Source: CBDCHC01 sp965217075
GTDB lineage: Bacteria; Pseudomonadota; Gammaproteobacteria; PS1; Pseudothioglobaceae
Reading direction: 5' to 3'
DNA: 64,000 nucleotides
NCBI GenBank assembly: GCA_965217075.1
Contig: CBDCHC010000005.1
Span: forward strand, 1 to 64,000
A model generated the notes under the pieces. The model did no database searches and was not told the DNA's origin. It was given only the letters and a program-made list of their open reading frames with translations. The position numbers were made by a program, and so were the translations under genes. Shown here in pieces: positions 26,655 through 35,023 of this stretch (the stretch's first letter is position 1; the number at the start of each line of letters is the position of its first letter).

Positions 26655-27246
26655 AAAGAATTTAGGGCAAATACCTATGGTGATAGAAACATCAGCTCGG
26701 GGTGAAAGAGCTTATGATATCTATTCTCGTCTGTTAAAAGAAAGAGTTATCTTTATAGTTGGAGCAATTGAAGATTATATGGCAAATATAGTTATTGCTC
26801 AATTATTATTTTTAGAATCAGAAAATCCAGATACTGATATTAGTATTTATATTAATTCACCAGGAGGCTCTGTATCAAGTGGACTTGCTATTTATGATAC
26901 TATGCAATTTATTAAACCACAAATATCTACTCTTTGTATTGGACAAGCAGCAAGCATGGGAGCATTACTACTAAGTGCTGGCAAAGAAGGAAAACGATTT
27001 GCTTTACCAAACGCTAGAGTTATGATACATCAGCCGCTTGGTGGTTTCTCAGGGCAAGCTAGTGATGTAGAAATTCATGCTAAAGAAATTTTAACTATGC
27101 GTAGTATTTTAAATAATATTTTGAAAATACATACCAAACAAAATCTTAAAGCTATTGTTAGAGATACTGATAGAGATAATTTTATGTCTGCTAAAGAGGC
27201 TGTTAATTATGGTTTAATTGATAGTATTTTAACTCAAAGAAAATAG
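26647..27246 (+). CDS. clpP: ATP-dependent Clp protease proteolytic subunit
   Basis: Serine protease that forms the tetradecameric chamber used with ClpX. 199 residues. Catalytic triad: Ser103 in GQAASMGA, His128 in MIHQPLGG, Asp177 in DTDRDNF. The start overlaps tig by eight bases; clpX follows after 12. The N-terminal IPMVIETSARGERAYDIYSRLL is typical of gammaproteobacterial ClpP after propeptide removal. Nothing unusual. Confidence 0.98.
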   Translation: MNEKNLGQIPMVIETSARGERAYDIYSRLLKERVIFIVGAIEDYMANIVIAQLLFLESENPDTDISIYINSPGGSVSSGLAIYDTMQFIKPQISTLCIGQAASMGALLLSAGKEGKRFALPNARVMIHQPLGGFSGQASDVEIHAKEILTMRSILNNILKIHTKQNLKAIVRDTDRDNFMSAKEAVNYGLIDSILTQRK

Positions 27247-27258
27247 TTTATTAAATCT

Positions 27259-28479
27259 ATGGTTGATGAAGTACAAACTTGTTCGTTCTGCGGCAAACTT
27301 AAACAAGATGTAGAACAGCTTATTCCTGGACCAGGTATTTTTATCTGCAATAATTGTGTTGCTTTATGCAATCAAATTATTAATGAAACAAGTAAAGCTA
27401 AAAAAGAATGTACAGAAAATTTTAATTATACTCCAGTTGAAATTCATAGGTTTTTAGATGATTATGTTATTGGGCAAAATAAAGCAAAAAAAGTATTATC
27501 AGTTGCTGTATATAATCATTATAAAAGAATTACAAATAATGTGAATGATAACACTATAGAAATAGATAAATCTAATGTTTTAGTTATTGGCCCTACAGGC
27601 TCTGGTAAGACCTTATTAGCTAAAACTATTGCAAAAATTTTAAACGTTCCTTTTGTTATAGCAGATGCTACTACACTTACCGAGGCTGGATATGTTGGTG
27701 ATGATGTAGAGAATATAATTAAAAGCTTATTGGTTAAAAGTGATTTTGATATTAAAAAAGCTGAAAAAGGTATTATTTTTATTGATGAAATAGATAAAAT
27801 TGCTCGCAAATCAGATAGTAGCTCTATTACTCGTGATGTCTCAGGAGAAGGAGTGCAGCAAGCTTTACTTAAAATTATAGAAGGAACAATAGCTTCAATT
27901 TCACCCGATAAAAGAAAACATCCAGATAAGCCTAATATCGATATAAATACCGAAAGTATTCTTTTTATTGGTGGCGGTGCTTTTTTTGGCCTAGAGGAAA
28001 TAGTTAGAAAACGTATTGAAAAAACAGCAAGTATTGGATTTGGTGCTAATATTAAAAATAAACAAGAAAAACTAAGTACAGCAGAATTATTATCTCAAGT
28101 TGAACCAGATGATTTAGTAAAATTTGGCCTTATTCCAGAATTAGTAGGACGTTTAACTATAAATGTTAATTTATCAGAATTAGACGAAAAAGCATTAATT
28201 GCTATTTTAACGAAACCTAAAAATGCTATAGTTAAACAATTCAGAGAATTTTTTAATATGGAAAAAGTAAAGTTAACTATTGATAAATCTGCTCTAATTG
28301 CTATTGCTAGATTAGCAATTAAATATAAAACTGGCGCCAGGGGATTACGTAGTATTTTAGAAAATATCTTACTTGATACTATGTACGAATTACCTTCATT
28401 GAAAAATATTAAAGAGGTGATTATAGATAAAAATGTAGTAAATGGTAAATATAATCCAAAAATTTTAGCTAAAAAATAG
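27259..28479 (+). CDS. clpX: ATP-dependent Clp protease ATPase subunit ClpX
   Basis: AAA+ unfoldase that feeds substrates to ClpP. 406 residues (E. coli 424). The N-terminal zinc-binding domain has Cys8, Cys11, Cys30 and Cys33. Walker A GPTGSGKT lies at 111-118 and Walker B IIFIDEID near 173-180. The RKH-type pore loop appears as DKRKHPDKP. The ClpP-docking loop that is IGF in E. coli is recognisable as IGFGAN around residue 255. Third gene of tig-clpP-clpX; a 52-base spacer precedes the next gene. Confidence 0.97.
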   Translation: MVDEVQTCSFCGKLKQDVEQLIPGPGIFICNNCVALCNQIINETSKAKKECTENFNYTPVEIHRFLDDYVIGQNKAKKVLSVAVYNHYKRITNNVNDNTIEIDKSNVLVIGPTGSGKTLLAKTIAKILNVPFVIADATTLTEAGYVGDDVENIIKSLLVKSDFDIKKAEKGIIFIDEIDKIARKSDSSSITRDVSGEGVQQALLKIIEGTIASISPDKRKHPDKPNIDINTESILFIGGGAFFGLEEIVRKRIEKTASIGFGANIKNKQEKLSTAELLSQVEPDDLVKFGLIPELVGRLTINVNLSELDEKALIAILTKPKNAIVKQFREFFNMEKVKLTIDKSALIAIARLAIKYKTGARGLRSILENILLDTMYELPSLKNIKEVIIDKNVVNGKYNPKILAKK

Positions 28480-28531
28480 ATAAATTATAATTATAAGTAG
28501 TATTATTAATTATATTTTATTAATTCATTAA

Positions 28532-29911
28532 ATGAAAATTAAAACTAAATTCTATTTATATTTTATTATTGCAGGACTACTTCCTTTGGTTGCAGTGCTA
28601 TTATGGCAATATTATGTGTTGTTATCATTATTTGCTATAATATTATTTATTGGTCTTTATTTTATAGTCTATAAAGATTTTTTAAAACCATTTAATGATA
28701 TATGGCAGTTATTATATAATTACCAAGCACAACATAGTGAGATTAAACAAGACTTAAGTTCGTTTACGCAAATATCAACAGCTATTAATTATTTATTAGA
28801 TGAAAGTCAGTATTTATATGATGATATGGAGGATATTTTAAAAAAACAAGTAGAAAGATTAAGTAAAAAAACAGCTTCACTTGAGATTCTTTATTCAATG
28901 TCTAATAAAATCAATACTATAAATGATTACCATCAATTATTTGAATATTTTTTAGCTGTTTTTATGAAAATGACTAAAGCTAGTAGTGGTGTTGGCAGGA
29001 GGTTAAATAAAAATGGCAAATTAGTTGTAGTTGTTAAAAAAAATATTACCAATATAGAGCATAGTATATTATTAAATAATCCTTGTTCTAGCGCAGATGG
29101 CGTACAATTTAGTATTTATAACTGTGAGAATTGTTTAGGAGCTAATAATAATTTAGGTACTATATTTATCCCACTTAGTTATAAAAATAAAGTATTAGGG
29201 GTGTTTAATTTATTTTTTGCAGGTGAGCCATCACTCGCATTTGATGAAAGACAGTTAATGCAAACAATCGCTAATAATATAGCACAAGTATTAGATAAAA
29301 TAAAAGTTAATAATAAAAATAAATTAATAGAACTGACACAAGAAAGATTGTACCTCTCACAAGAAATTCATGATTCTTTAGCGCAAACTATTTATAGTAT
29401 TAACTTACAAGTAAATGTGTTACAAAAATTGTTAGTTAAAGATGATAAAAAAGTACAAGATAAAATAATTGTATTGCAACAAAATATAGTACAAGCTAAT
29501 AAAGAATTAAGAGAGTTGATTAATAATTTTAGAACGCCTATTATTAGTAATTATAATTACTTAGAGAAATTAATTAATGAATTTAAGCAAGAAACAGATA
29601 TTAAGATTAATGCTAAGATTAGCAATAATACAAGTTTAAATGAACAGCAGCAGCAACAGATTATTCGTATAGTTAGCGAGGCACTTATGAATATCAAAAA
29701 ACATGCTAACGCTAAAAATGTACATATTATATGTAATAATAAGCAACTTATCATTGAAGACGATGGTATTGGTTTTATTATTAAAAATGATAATAAAAAA
29801 GATCATATTGGCCTTAAAATTATGCGTGAAAGAGCTAAGCAAATTGGAGCAAAAATTAAATTTAATTCTGCCAAAGGCATAGGTACAAGTATAATAATTG
29901 ATTATGAATAA
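28532..29911 (+). CDS. orphan NarX-like histidine kinase without periplasmic sensor
   Basis: HisKA_3-class sensor kinase of the NarX/LiaS type. 459 residues: two adjacent transmembrane helices (about 7-25 and 28-46) with almost no periplasmic loop, a coiled-coil linker, a GAF-like domain (about 115-255) holding a Cys trio (Cys185, Cys198, Cys201), the H-box SQEIHDSLAQ with His280, an N-box (VSEALMNIKKHAN) and a G-box (DDGIGF, then HIGLKIMRERA). The nitrate-sensing P-box of NarX is absent. No response regulator gene lies nearby; rnfG overlaps its last eight bases. The signal is therefore likely cytoplasmic, possibly through the Cys trio, but that is inference. What it phosphorylates cannot be told from this window. 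Confidence 0.85.
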   Translation: MKIKTKFYLYFIIAGLLPLVAVLLWQYYVLLSLFAIILFIGLYFIVYKDFLKPFNDIWQLLYNYQAQHSEIKQDLSSFTQISTAINYLLDESQYLYDDMEDILKKQVERLSKKTASLEILYSMSNKINTINDYHQLFEYFLAVFMKMTKASSGVGRRLNKNGKLVVVVKKNITNIEHSILLNNPCSSADGVQFSIYNCENCLGANNNLGTIFIPLSYKNKVLGVFNLFFAGEPSLAFDERQLMQTIANNIAQVLDKIKVNNKNKLIELTQERLYLSQEIHDSLAQTIYSINLQVNVLQKLLVKDDKKVQDKIIVLQQNIVQANKELRELINNFRTPIISNYNYLEKLINEFKQETDIKINAKISNNTSLNEQQQQQIIRIVSEALMNIKKHANAKNVHIICNNKQLIIEDDGIGFIIKNDNKKDHIGLKIMRERAKQIGAKIKFNSAKGIGTSIIIDYE

Positions 29912-30479
29912 CATTTTTAAATCTAGTTTTTCTTTAGCGATTTTTACTATGATTTGTATAACTATTATTGTTTTTATAGTTAATAATTTAATAGATAAAA
30001 TTGATTATAATAAGAAACAAGTGCTTATAAAACAATTACATCAATTAGTAAAAAACTATGATAATGATATAGTTAGCGATAGTTTAGAAAAAATATTAAT
30101 ATTACATGGCAAAACACAAAGAGTTATTATTTATTTAGCAAAGAAAAATAATAAAATTATTGCGAAACTTATTAAACATACTTATCCATCTGGCTATAAT
30201 GGTAATATAGAAATATTAACGGCAGTAAACATGAAGCATAAAATTATTGGCGTACGGGTGCTTAATCATCAGGAAACTCCTGGTCTTGGTGATAATATTG
30301 ATATTAAAAAATCAAATTGGATTTTAAGTTTTAACGGGGCTTCACTTATAAACTCTATTTTTAAATTAAAGAAAAATGGTGGTAATTTTGATGGCTTTAC
30401 TGGAGCAACTATTACTCCACAAGCTATAATAACAGCAAATTATGATTTATTGCAGGCAATACAAGCAAATAAATTATAA
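29904..30479 (+). CDS. rnfG: Rnf complex subunit G (FMN-bearing)
   Basis: RnfG is a single-span subunit of the Rnf ion-translocating ferredoxin:NAD oxidoreductase, exposing a covalently bound FMN to the periplasm. The ATG at 29904 is preferred to a TTG at 29898; it gives 191 residues. Seen: N-terminal transmembrane helix (about 8-27), the family motif NHQETPGLGDNI, and the flavinylation motif FTGAT with the acceptor Thr near 169. It overlaps the upstream kinase by eight bases and queA by one, and lies some 25 kb from rnfABCD (54758-58134), whereas in enterics rnfG follows rnfD directly. Confidence 0.94.
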   Translation: MNNIFKSSFSLAIFTMICITIIVFIVNNLIDKIDYNKKQVLIKQLHQLVKNYDNDIVSDSLEKILILHGKTQRVIIYLAKKNNKIIAKLIKHTYPSGYNGNIEILTAVNMKHKIIGVRVLNHQETPGLGDNIDIKKSNWILSFNGASLINSIFKLKKNGGNFDGFTGATITPQAIITANYDLLQAIQANKL

Positions 30480-31492
30480 TGCAGTTAAATGATTTTGACT
30501 TTATATTGCCGCCAGAATTAATTGCTCAGTATCCAAAAAAGATAAGAAGTAATGCTAAATTGTTGATAGCAGATAGCAGCAAGATTGAGGATAAATTTTT
30601 TTATCAATTAATAGATTTTTTAAATACTAATGATTTATTAATTTTTAATGATACTAGAGTTATTGCCGCTAGAATTTTTGCCCATAAAATAAGCGGTGCA
30701 AAGTTAGAGGTTTTAATTACAAAAATTTTATCTAATTATCAAGCAGAAGCAATGATAAAAAGCTCTAAAGGTTTGAAAACTAATAATAAGATTATTATAA
30801 ATGATAAATATTGTGCTAAGGTTTTAGCTAAAAAAGATGCGGTTTATCAGTTAGAATTTAATGCTGATATATTAGAGATAATTGATAAAGTTGGTCATAT
30901 ACCATTACCTCCATATATTAAAAGAGCAGATAATGATAATGACAATAGGCGTTATCAAAGTATATTTGCTAGGGAATTAGGGGCAGTAGCAGCACCTACA
31001 GCCAGTTTACATTTTGATAAACAATTATTAAATGCTATACAAGTAAAAGGTATAAATAGTGCCTTTATAACACTGCATATTGGTAGTGCTACATTTAGTC
31101 CTATTAGAGTCAACAATATATCTGAACATAAAATGCATACTGAAAATTTTAGCGTTAATCAAGAGACTATTAATAAGATAATACAAACTAAAAAAAATGG
31201 TGGTAGGATTATATGTGTTGGTACTACAACACTTAGAGCGTTAGAGACTATTGCTTTAAGTAAACTAAAGTCAACAAATTCGAAAACAGATATTTTTATT
31301 TACCCTGGGTTTAAATTTAAACTAACAGATGCTCTTATTACTAACTTTCATTTACCTAAATCTTCTTTATTTATTTTAGTTAGCGCCTTTGTAGGTAGTA
31401 AAAAAATTAAAAATATTTATAATTATGCAATTAAGCATAAGTATAGTTTTTTTTCATATGGTGATGCTATGTTATTATTTAAAAAACAATAG
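30479..31492 (+). CDS. queA: S-adenosylmethionine:tRNA ribosyltransferase-isomerase
   Basis: Penultimate step of queuosine synthesis in tRNA, adding the cyclopentenediol ring from SAM. 337 residues (E. coli 356). Seen: FDFILPPELIAQYP at the start, FNDTRVIAARIFA, GHIPLPPYIKR, QSIFARELGAVAAPTASLHF and THI-like HIGSATFSPI, all QueA hallmarks, with FHLPKSSLFILVSAF near the C-terminus. Its ATG overlaps the rnfG stop by one base. tgt, the usual partner, is not adjacent; a small secreted-protein gene follows. Confidence 0.97.
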   Translation: MQLNDFDFILPPELIAQYPKKIRSNAKLLIADSSKIEDKFFYQLIDFLNTNDLLIFNDTRVIAARIFAHKISGAKLEVLITKILSNYQAEAMIKSSKGLKTNNKIIINDKYCAKVLAKKDAVYQLEFNADILEIIDKVGHIPLPPYIKRADNDNDNRRYQSIFARELGAVAAPTASLHFDKQLLNAIQVKGINSAFITLHIGSATFSPIRVNNISEHKMHTENFSVNQETINKIIQTKKNGGRIICVGTTTLRALETIALSKLKSTNSKTDIFIYPGFKFKLTDALITNFHLPKSSLFILVSAFVGSKKIKNIYNYAIKHKYSFFSYGDAMLLFKKQ

Positions 31493-31526
31493 TGTATTTA
31501 CTTTTTTTATTGGTATAATCTTATTT

Positions 31527-31823
31527 ATGTTAAAAATAATAATTTTACTTTTTATTTCACTACTAATTAATATTAGTTTTGCTGATAATTACAATAATAC
31601 TAATAAGCATGATTATAAGGTGTTTGATTATAAAATTAATGCATCACACGATAAACATGTTGTTGCTTGTGAAAAATGTAGTATTTGTTTATCACATATC
31701 ATATTAAATAATAACGCAGTTTTTAGTGCTAAATTATCTATAGATAAATATACAGGTATTTTTTACTTCTCAGATAAGTCAGTTGTTTTAACTATAGACC
31801 TACCTCCTCCAATTATTGGGTAA
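31527..31823 (+). CDS. small secreted Cys-cluster protein beside copper genes
   Basis: 98 residues from the ATG at 31527; earlier in-frame starts lie inside queA and are ignored. A clear signal peptide (MLKIIILLFISLLINISFA) precedes a mature part of about 79 residues with a compact Cys48-x2-Cys51-x2-Cys54-x2-His57 cluster (ACEKCSICLSH) and a Pro-rich end (LPPPIIG). I cannot name the family. Small Cys/His secreted proteins with Pro-rich tails are often found next to copper-resistance genes, and copA and copB follow immediately, so a periplasmic metal-binding role is a plausible inference. A TGGTATAAT (extended -10) ends eight bases before the ATG, which would make the transcript nearly leaderless if used. 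Confidence 0.7.
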   Translation: MLKIIILLFISLLINISFADNYNNTNKHDYKVFDYKINASHDKHVVACEKCSICLSHIILNNNAVFSAKLSIDKYTGIFYFSDKSVVLTIDLPPPIIG

Positions 31824-31883
31824 TTACATTTAAATTACTTTTAATCCATTTTTATGGATTTATTATAATATTTTGGAGAAAAT

Positions 31884-33609
31884 ATGAATCATATATATGA
31901 TAAGCGTTTTATTACGCGTAGACAATTTGTTAAAGGGGTTTCTCGCTTAGTGCTGCCGCACTTGCCATTAGCCCAACAAGCATTTTTGCTGATACTAGCA
32001 ATACATCTGTTGCTACATTAACTGGTAATACTTTTAATTTAAGTGTCGGTGAACAATTAGTTAATTTTACAGGAGCAACAAGAGTTGCTACTACAGTAAA
32101 TAATTCATTACCAGCGCCTATTTTAAGGTTTAAAGAAGGTGAGGATATTACCCTTTTTGTAAAAAATAACTTAACGGAGACAACCTCTATTCACTGGCAT
32201 GGACTAATCTTACCATTAGAGATGGATGGAGTACCTGATATTAGCAATAATTTTCATGGTATTAAACCTGGTGAAACTTTTACTTATAAGTTTAAGGCAA
32301 AACAAAGCGGTACTTATTGGTACCACTCGCATTCTGCTTTTATGGAGCAAACAGGATTGTATGGTCCAATTGTTATTGATCCAATAGAAAAAGACCCAGT
32401 GGCTTATGATAAAGATTATGTAGTTATGTTGTCTGATTGGACAGATGAAAATCCAACCGATGTGTATCATAAGTTAAAAAAATTATCACATTATTATAAT
32501 TTTAATGAGCGTACACATGCTGATTTAATAAATGATATTGATAAAAAAGGCTTGGAAAATACATGGAATGATAGAAAAATGTGGAATCAAATGCGTATGA
32601 GTCAGCGTGATTTATCAGATGTTACTGGTTATACATATACTTATCTAATTAATGGTGTTACCCCAGATAAAGGTTGGGTTGGTTTATTTAATAAAGGTGA
32701 AAAGATACGCTTAAGATTTATTAATGGCTCAGCAATGACTTTTTTGATGTACGTATTCCAGGGTTAAAAATGACAGTGATTAGTGCAGATGGACAAAATG
32801 TTCAACCAATAACTGTTGATGAAATTCGTTTAGGAGTAGCTGAAACATACGATGTAATTGTTGAACCAAAAGACGATAGTGCTTATACTATTTTTGCTCA
32901 AGATATTGCTCGTTCTGGTTATGCGCGAGGAACACTTACACCAGATCTATCTATGATAGGTACTGTGCCAAAATTAGATACAGTGCCAAATTTAACCCAT
33001 ACAGATATGGGTATGGATATGTCAAATATGGCAGGTATGGATCATTCTAAAATGAACATGGGTAAGAAACAAAAAATGTCGACTATTGACTCCATGATTA
33101 CTCATAATGACAGTGAATTTGGACCACATGTAGATATGCGCGCATCAAGCCCTCAATATCGCTTAAACGATCCTGGAGTAGGTTTGCGTAATAACGGCAG
33201 AAGAGTGTTAACTTATGCTGATTTAAAAAATCTTCATATGACACATAATTACCCTGATCCTGTTAGAGAGATTCAGTTACACTTAACTGGCAATATGAGT
33301 CGTTATATGTGGTCTATTAATGGTATTAAATTTACTGATGCTGAGTCACTTAGGTTTAAACTTGGTAAAGTGCTTCGTATTATTTTTGTGAATGATACAA
33401 TGATGAATCATCCAATGCATTTACATGGTATGTGGAGCGACTTAGAAACAGGAGATAATATGTATATTCCTCGTAAACATACGGTAATTGTACAACCAGG
33501 AGCAAAAATTAGCTATAGAGTTATTGTAGATGCTAAATGTTCATGGGCTTATCATTGTCATTTGTTATATCATATGCTTGGCATGTTTCGTCGTGTTGAT
33601 ATAGTTTAA
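31884..33609 (+). pseudogene. copA: CopA-family multicopper oxidase, two frameshifts
   Basis: Periplasmic copper oxidase of the CopA/PcoA type. The start at 31884 has GGAG seven bases upstream and encodes a twin-arginine signal (ITRRQFVKG). The frame then breaks: near 31936-31939 a run of four G needs one more G to continue into FSLSAAALAISP, and at 32740-32745 a run of six T needs one more T to read TFFDVRIPGLK. With both repaired, all copper motifs are present: HWHGL, YWYHSHS, a Met-rich MGMDMSNMAGMDHSKM stretch, HPMHLHGMW and YHCHLLYHMLGMF. Both losses are single bases in homopolymers, so real decay, slippage-rescued expression and sequencing error are all possible. Followed by copB with a good AGGAG. 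Confidence 0.9.
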
Positions 33610-33619
33610 GGAGATAATT

Positions 33620-34312
33620 ATGAAAAAATTAATAATAAGTTGTTTGTTTAGCATTTCATCTATAGTTTTTGCTGGAGGAGTAAGTGATGATCCTTTGCTT
33701 ACTAAGATTATGGGTGAAGTAGAAAGTAGTAAAAATAGCACTATATCATTGAATATACAGGCTTGGGCTAGTTATGATTTAAATAAATTATGGCTAAAAT
33801 TAGAGAAAGAAAAAGTAGGAAATATTGTAGAAAATAATGAAATTCAACTTTTGTACTCTAAGGCTATTGCGCCTTTTTGGGACTTGCAATTTGGTTTACG
33901 TAAGGATAGCAATCCAGGCACAGTAAAAAGAGATTATGCTGTAATTGCTTTTAAAGGTTTGGCTCCTTATTTATTTGATATTGATGCTTCTTTATTTTTA
34001 GGTAAAAATTCACAAATAGCTTTTCGTTTAGAAGCTGAGTATGAGTATATGTTTACACAAAAGTTAATTTTAACACCAAGTTTTGGTTTTAATATTTATA
34101 GTAAAGATGATTTAGATATTGATATAGGTGGTGGTTTATCTGATATATCTATGGGATTAAGGCTACGCTATGAATTTAGGCGTGAATTTGCACCTTACAT
34201 TGGCATTAGCTGGAGTAAAGATTATGGAAAAACATTATACTTATTAAATATAAGTGGCGAGAGTGTTAAAGATTTTCGTGGTGTAATCGGTGTACGTTTA
34301 TGGTTTGAATAA
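33620..34312 (+). CDS. copB: copper resistance outer-membrane protein CopB
   Basis: CopB/PcoB is an outer-membrane beta-barrel partner of CopA. 230 residues with an 18-residue signal peptide (cleaved after SIVFA). Diagnostic strands: LWLKLEKEK, IQLLYSKAIAPFWDLQFGLRKD, YAVIAFKGLAPYLFDIDASLF, FRLEAEYEYMFTQKLILTP, LRLRYEFRREFAPYIGISW, and a terminal RLWFE strand with the aromatic end typical of BAM substrates. It lacks the Met/His-rich N-terminal extension common in CopB, so copper binding in that part is probably reduced. Intact although its operon partner copA is frameshifted. A bidirectional terminator follows. Confidence 0.93.
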   Translation: MKKLIISCLFSISSIVFAGGVSDDPLLTKIMGEVESSKNSTISLNIQAWASYDLNKLWLKLEKEKVGNIVENNEIQLLYSKAIAPFWDLQFGLRKDSNPGTVKRDYAVIAFKGLAPYLFDIDASLFLGKNSQIAFRLEAEYEYMFTQKLILTPSFGFNIYSKDDLDIDIGGGLSDISMGLRLRYEFRREFAPYIGISWSKDYGKTLYLLNISGESVKDFRGVIGVRLWFE

Positions 34313-34327
34313 AATTTTATTAATAAA

Positions 34328-34355
34328 AAAAATGGGTGCAATTGCACCCATTTTT
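34328..34355. terminator. bidirectional intrinsic terminator between copB and repeat-protein gene
   Basis: A perfect inverted repeat centred between 34341 and 34342 has arms reading ATGGGTGCAA and its complement, extended by an A-run on the left (34325-34332) and a T-run on the right (34351-34355). Read on either strand it forms a 14-base-pair stem followed by a U-tract, so it can stop copB from the left and the Gly/Asn-rich gene from the right. It is the clearest terminator in the window. Confidence 0.9.
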
Positions 34356-34369
34356 ATTATAGATAAAAA

Positions 34370-34879
34370 TTATTTGTTACCTTTAGTGTTGTTAAAGTTA
34401 ACATTTCTATTATAATTATTAGAATCTTTTCTTGCATTAGTTTCAGCATAACCTCTAGCATAACCATCAGCACGACCTTTAGCATAACCATCAGCACGAC
34501 CTTTAGCATAACTTTCAGCTATACCTCTAGCTTCACCTTTAAATGATCCTCTACCTTTATTATCTGTTTTATTTTTATTGTTAAAATGAAAACCAAAATC
34601 AGAATCATTTAATGTATTGTTATTATTTGAAAAAGGACCCCAGTCTGAGTTACCACCGAAAGGACCCATTTTTGAGTTGCCATCAAAAGGACCCCAGTTG
34701 TTACCACCATCAAAAGGACCCCAGTTATTGCGACCATTAAAAGGACCCCAGTTTGAGTTACCACCAAAACGATCCATATCCATGCCGTTATTATTACCAT
34801 AACCTTTGTTGTTATTAAAGAAACCAGCTGTTGCGCTTGTGGCAACAATTAACATTATAATTGTTAATATTTTTTTCAT
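34370..34879 (-). CDS. secreted Gly/Asn-rich tandem-repeat protein, sulfur-globule-like
   Basis: 169 residues with an 18-residue signal peptide (MKKILTIIMLIVATSATA). Mature part in order: an Asn/Gly-rich head, five nine-residue repeats of the form GxNNWGPFD (about 40-84), an Asn/Lys/Asp linker, and Ala/Gly/Arg eight-residue repeats (YAKGRADG twice, then YARGYAET) at about 126-149, ending in Asn-rich tail. No Cys. Gly/Asn/Tyr-rich secreted proteins with such repeats form the envelope of periplasmic sulfur globules in sulfur oxidisers; the resemblance is compositional and the assignment is inference. A strong GAGGA precedes the ATG and it has its own terminator, suggesting a separately and well-expressed gene. 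Confidence 0.75.
   Translation of the reverse strand: MKKILTIIMLIVATSATAGFFNNNKGYGNNNGMDMDRFGGNSNWGPFNGRNNWGPFDGGNNWGPFDGNSKMGPFGGNSDWGPFSNNNNTLNDSDFGFHFNNKNKTDNKGRGSFKGEARGIAESYAKGRADGYAKGRADGYARGYAETNARKDSNNYNRNVNFNNTKGNK
34464..34511 (-). repeat. two exact 24-base coding tandem repeats
   Basis: Two adjacent identical 24-base copies (34464-34487 and 34488-34511) encode the eight-residue unit containing YAKGRADG in the C-terminal half of the Gly/Asn-rich secreted protein. Degenerate copies flank them. Exact identity at the DNA level indicates recent duplication by slippage. Confidence 0.85.
34635..34769 (-). repeat. five 27-base coding tandem repeats
   Basis: The hexamer GGACCC recurs at 34635, 34662, 34689, 34716 and 34743, exactly every 27 bases. 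Each unit encodes nine residues centred on WGPF in the secreted protein on the minus strand (one copy has MGPF). The copies differ at several positions, so this array is older than the 24-base one. It is coding and in frame, not a CRISPR: there are no spacers. Confidence 0.9.
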
Positions 34880-35023
34880 ATTTATATCCTCGTTATTAAA
34901 GAACTATAAAAATAAATTTAAATTAATAAATTTATACTAAAACATTCAAACATAGAATGTATTTAATGTTGATTATACAAGATTTTTATTGTTTGTAAAA
35001 AAATATTAGAATATTATTATATT

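Noticed and set aside
31425..31526. Longer version of the small Cys protein starting in queA
   Set aside because: The extra 34 residues lie antiparallel in sense to queA's end frame and would bury the signal peptide; the ATG at 31527 gives a clean one.
34635..34769. Regularly spaced repeats resembling a CRISPR array
   Set aside because: Period is 27 with no unique spacers, divisible by three and inside an open reading frame; this is a coding tandem repeat.
34609..34848. Long ORFs in other frames of the Gly/Asn-rich gene, on both strands
   Set aside because: They are by-products of the 27-base repeats, which leave several frames open; only the frame with signal peptide and good ribosome site is credible.
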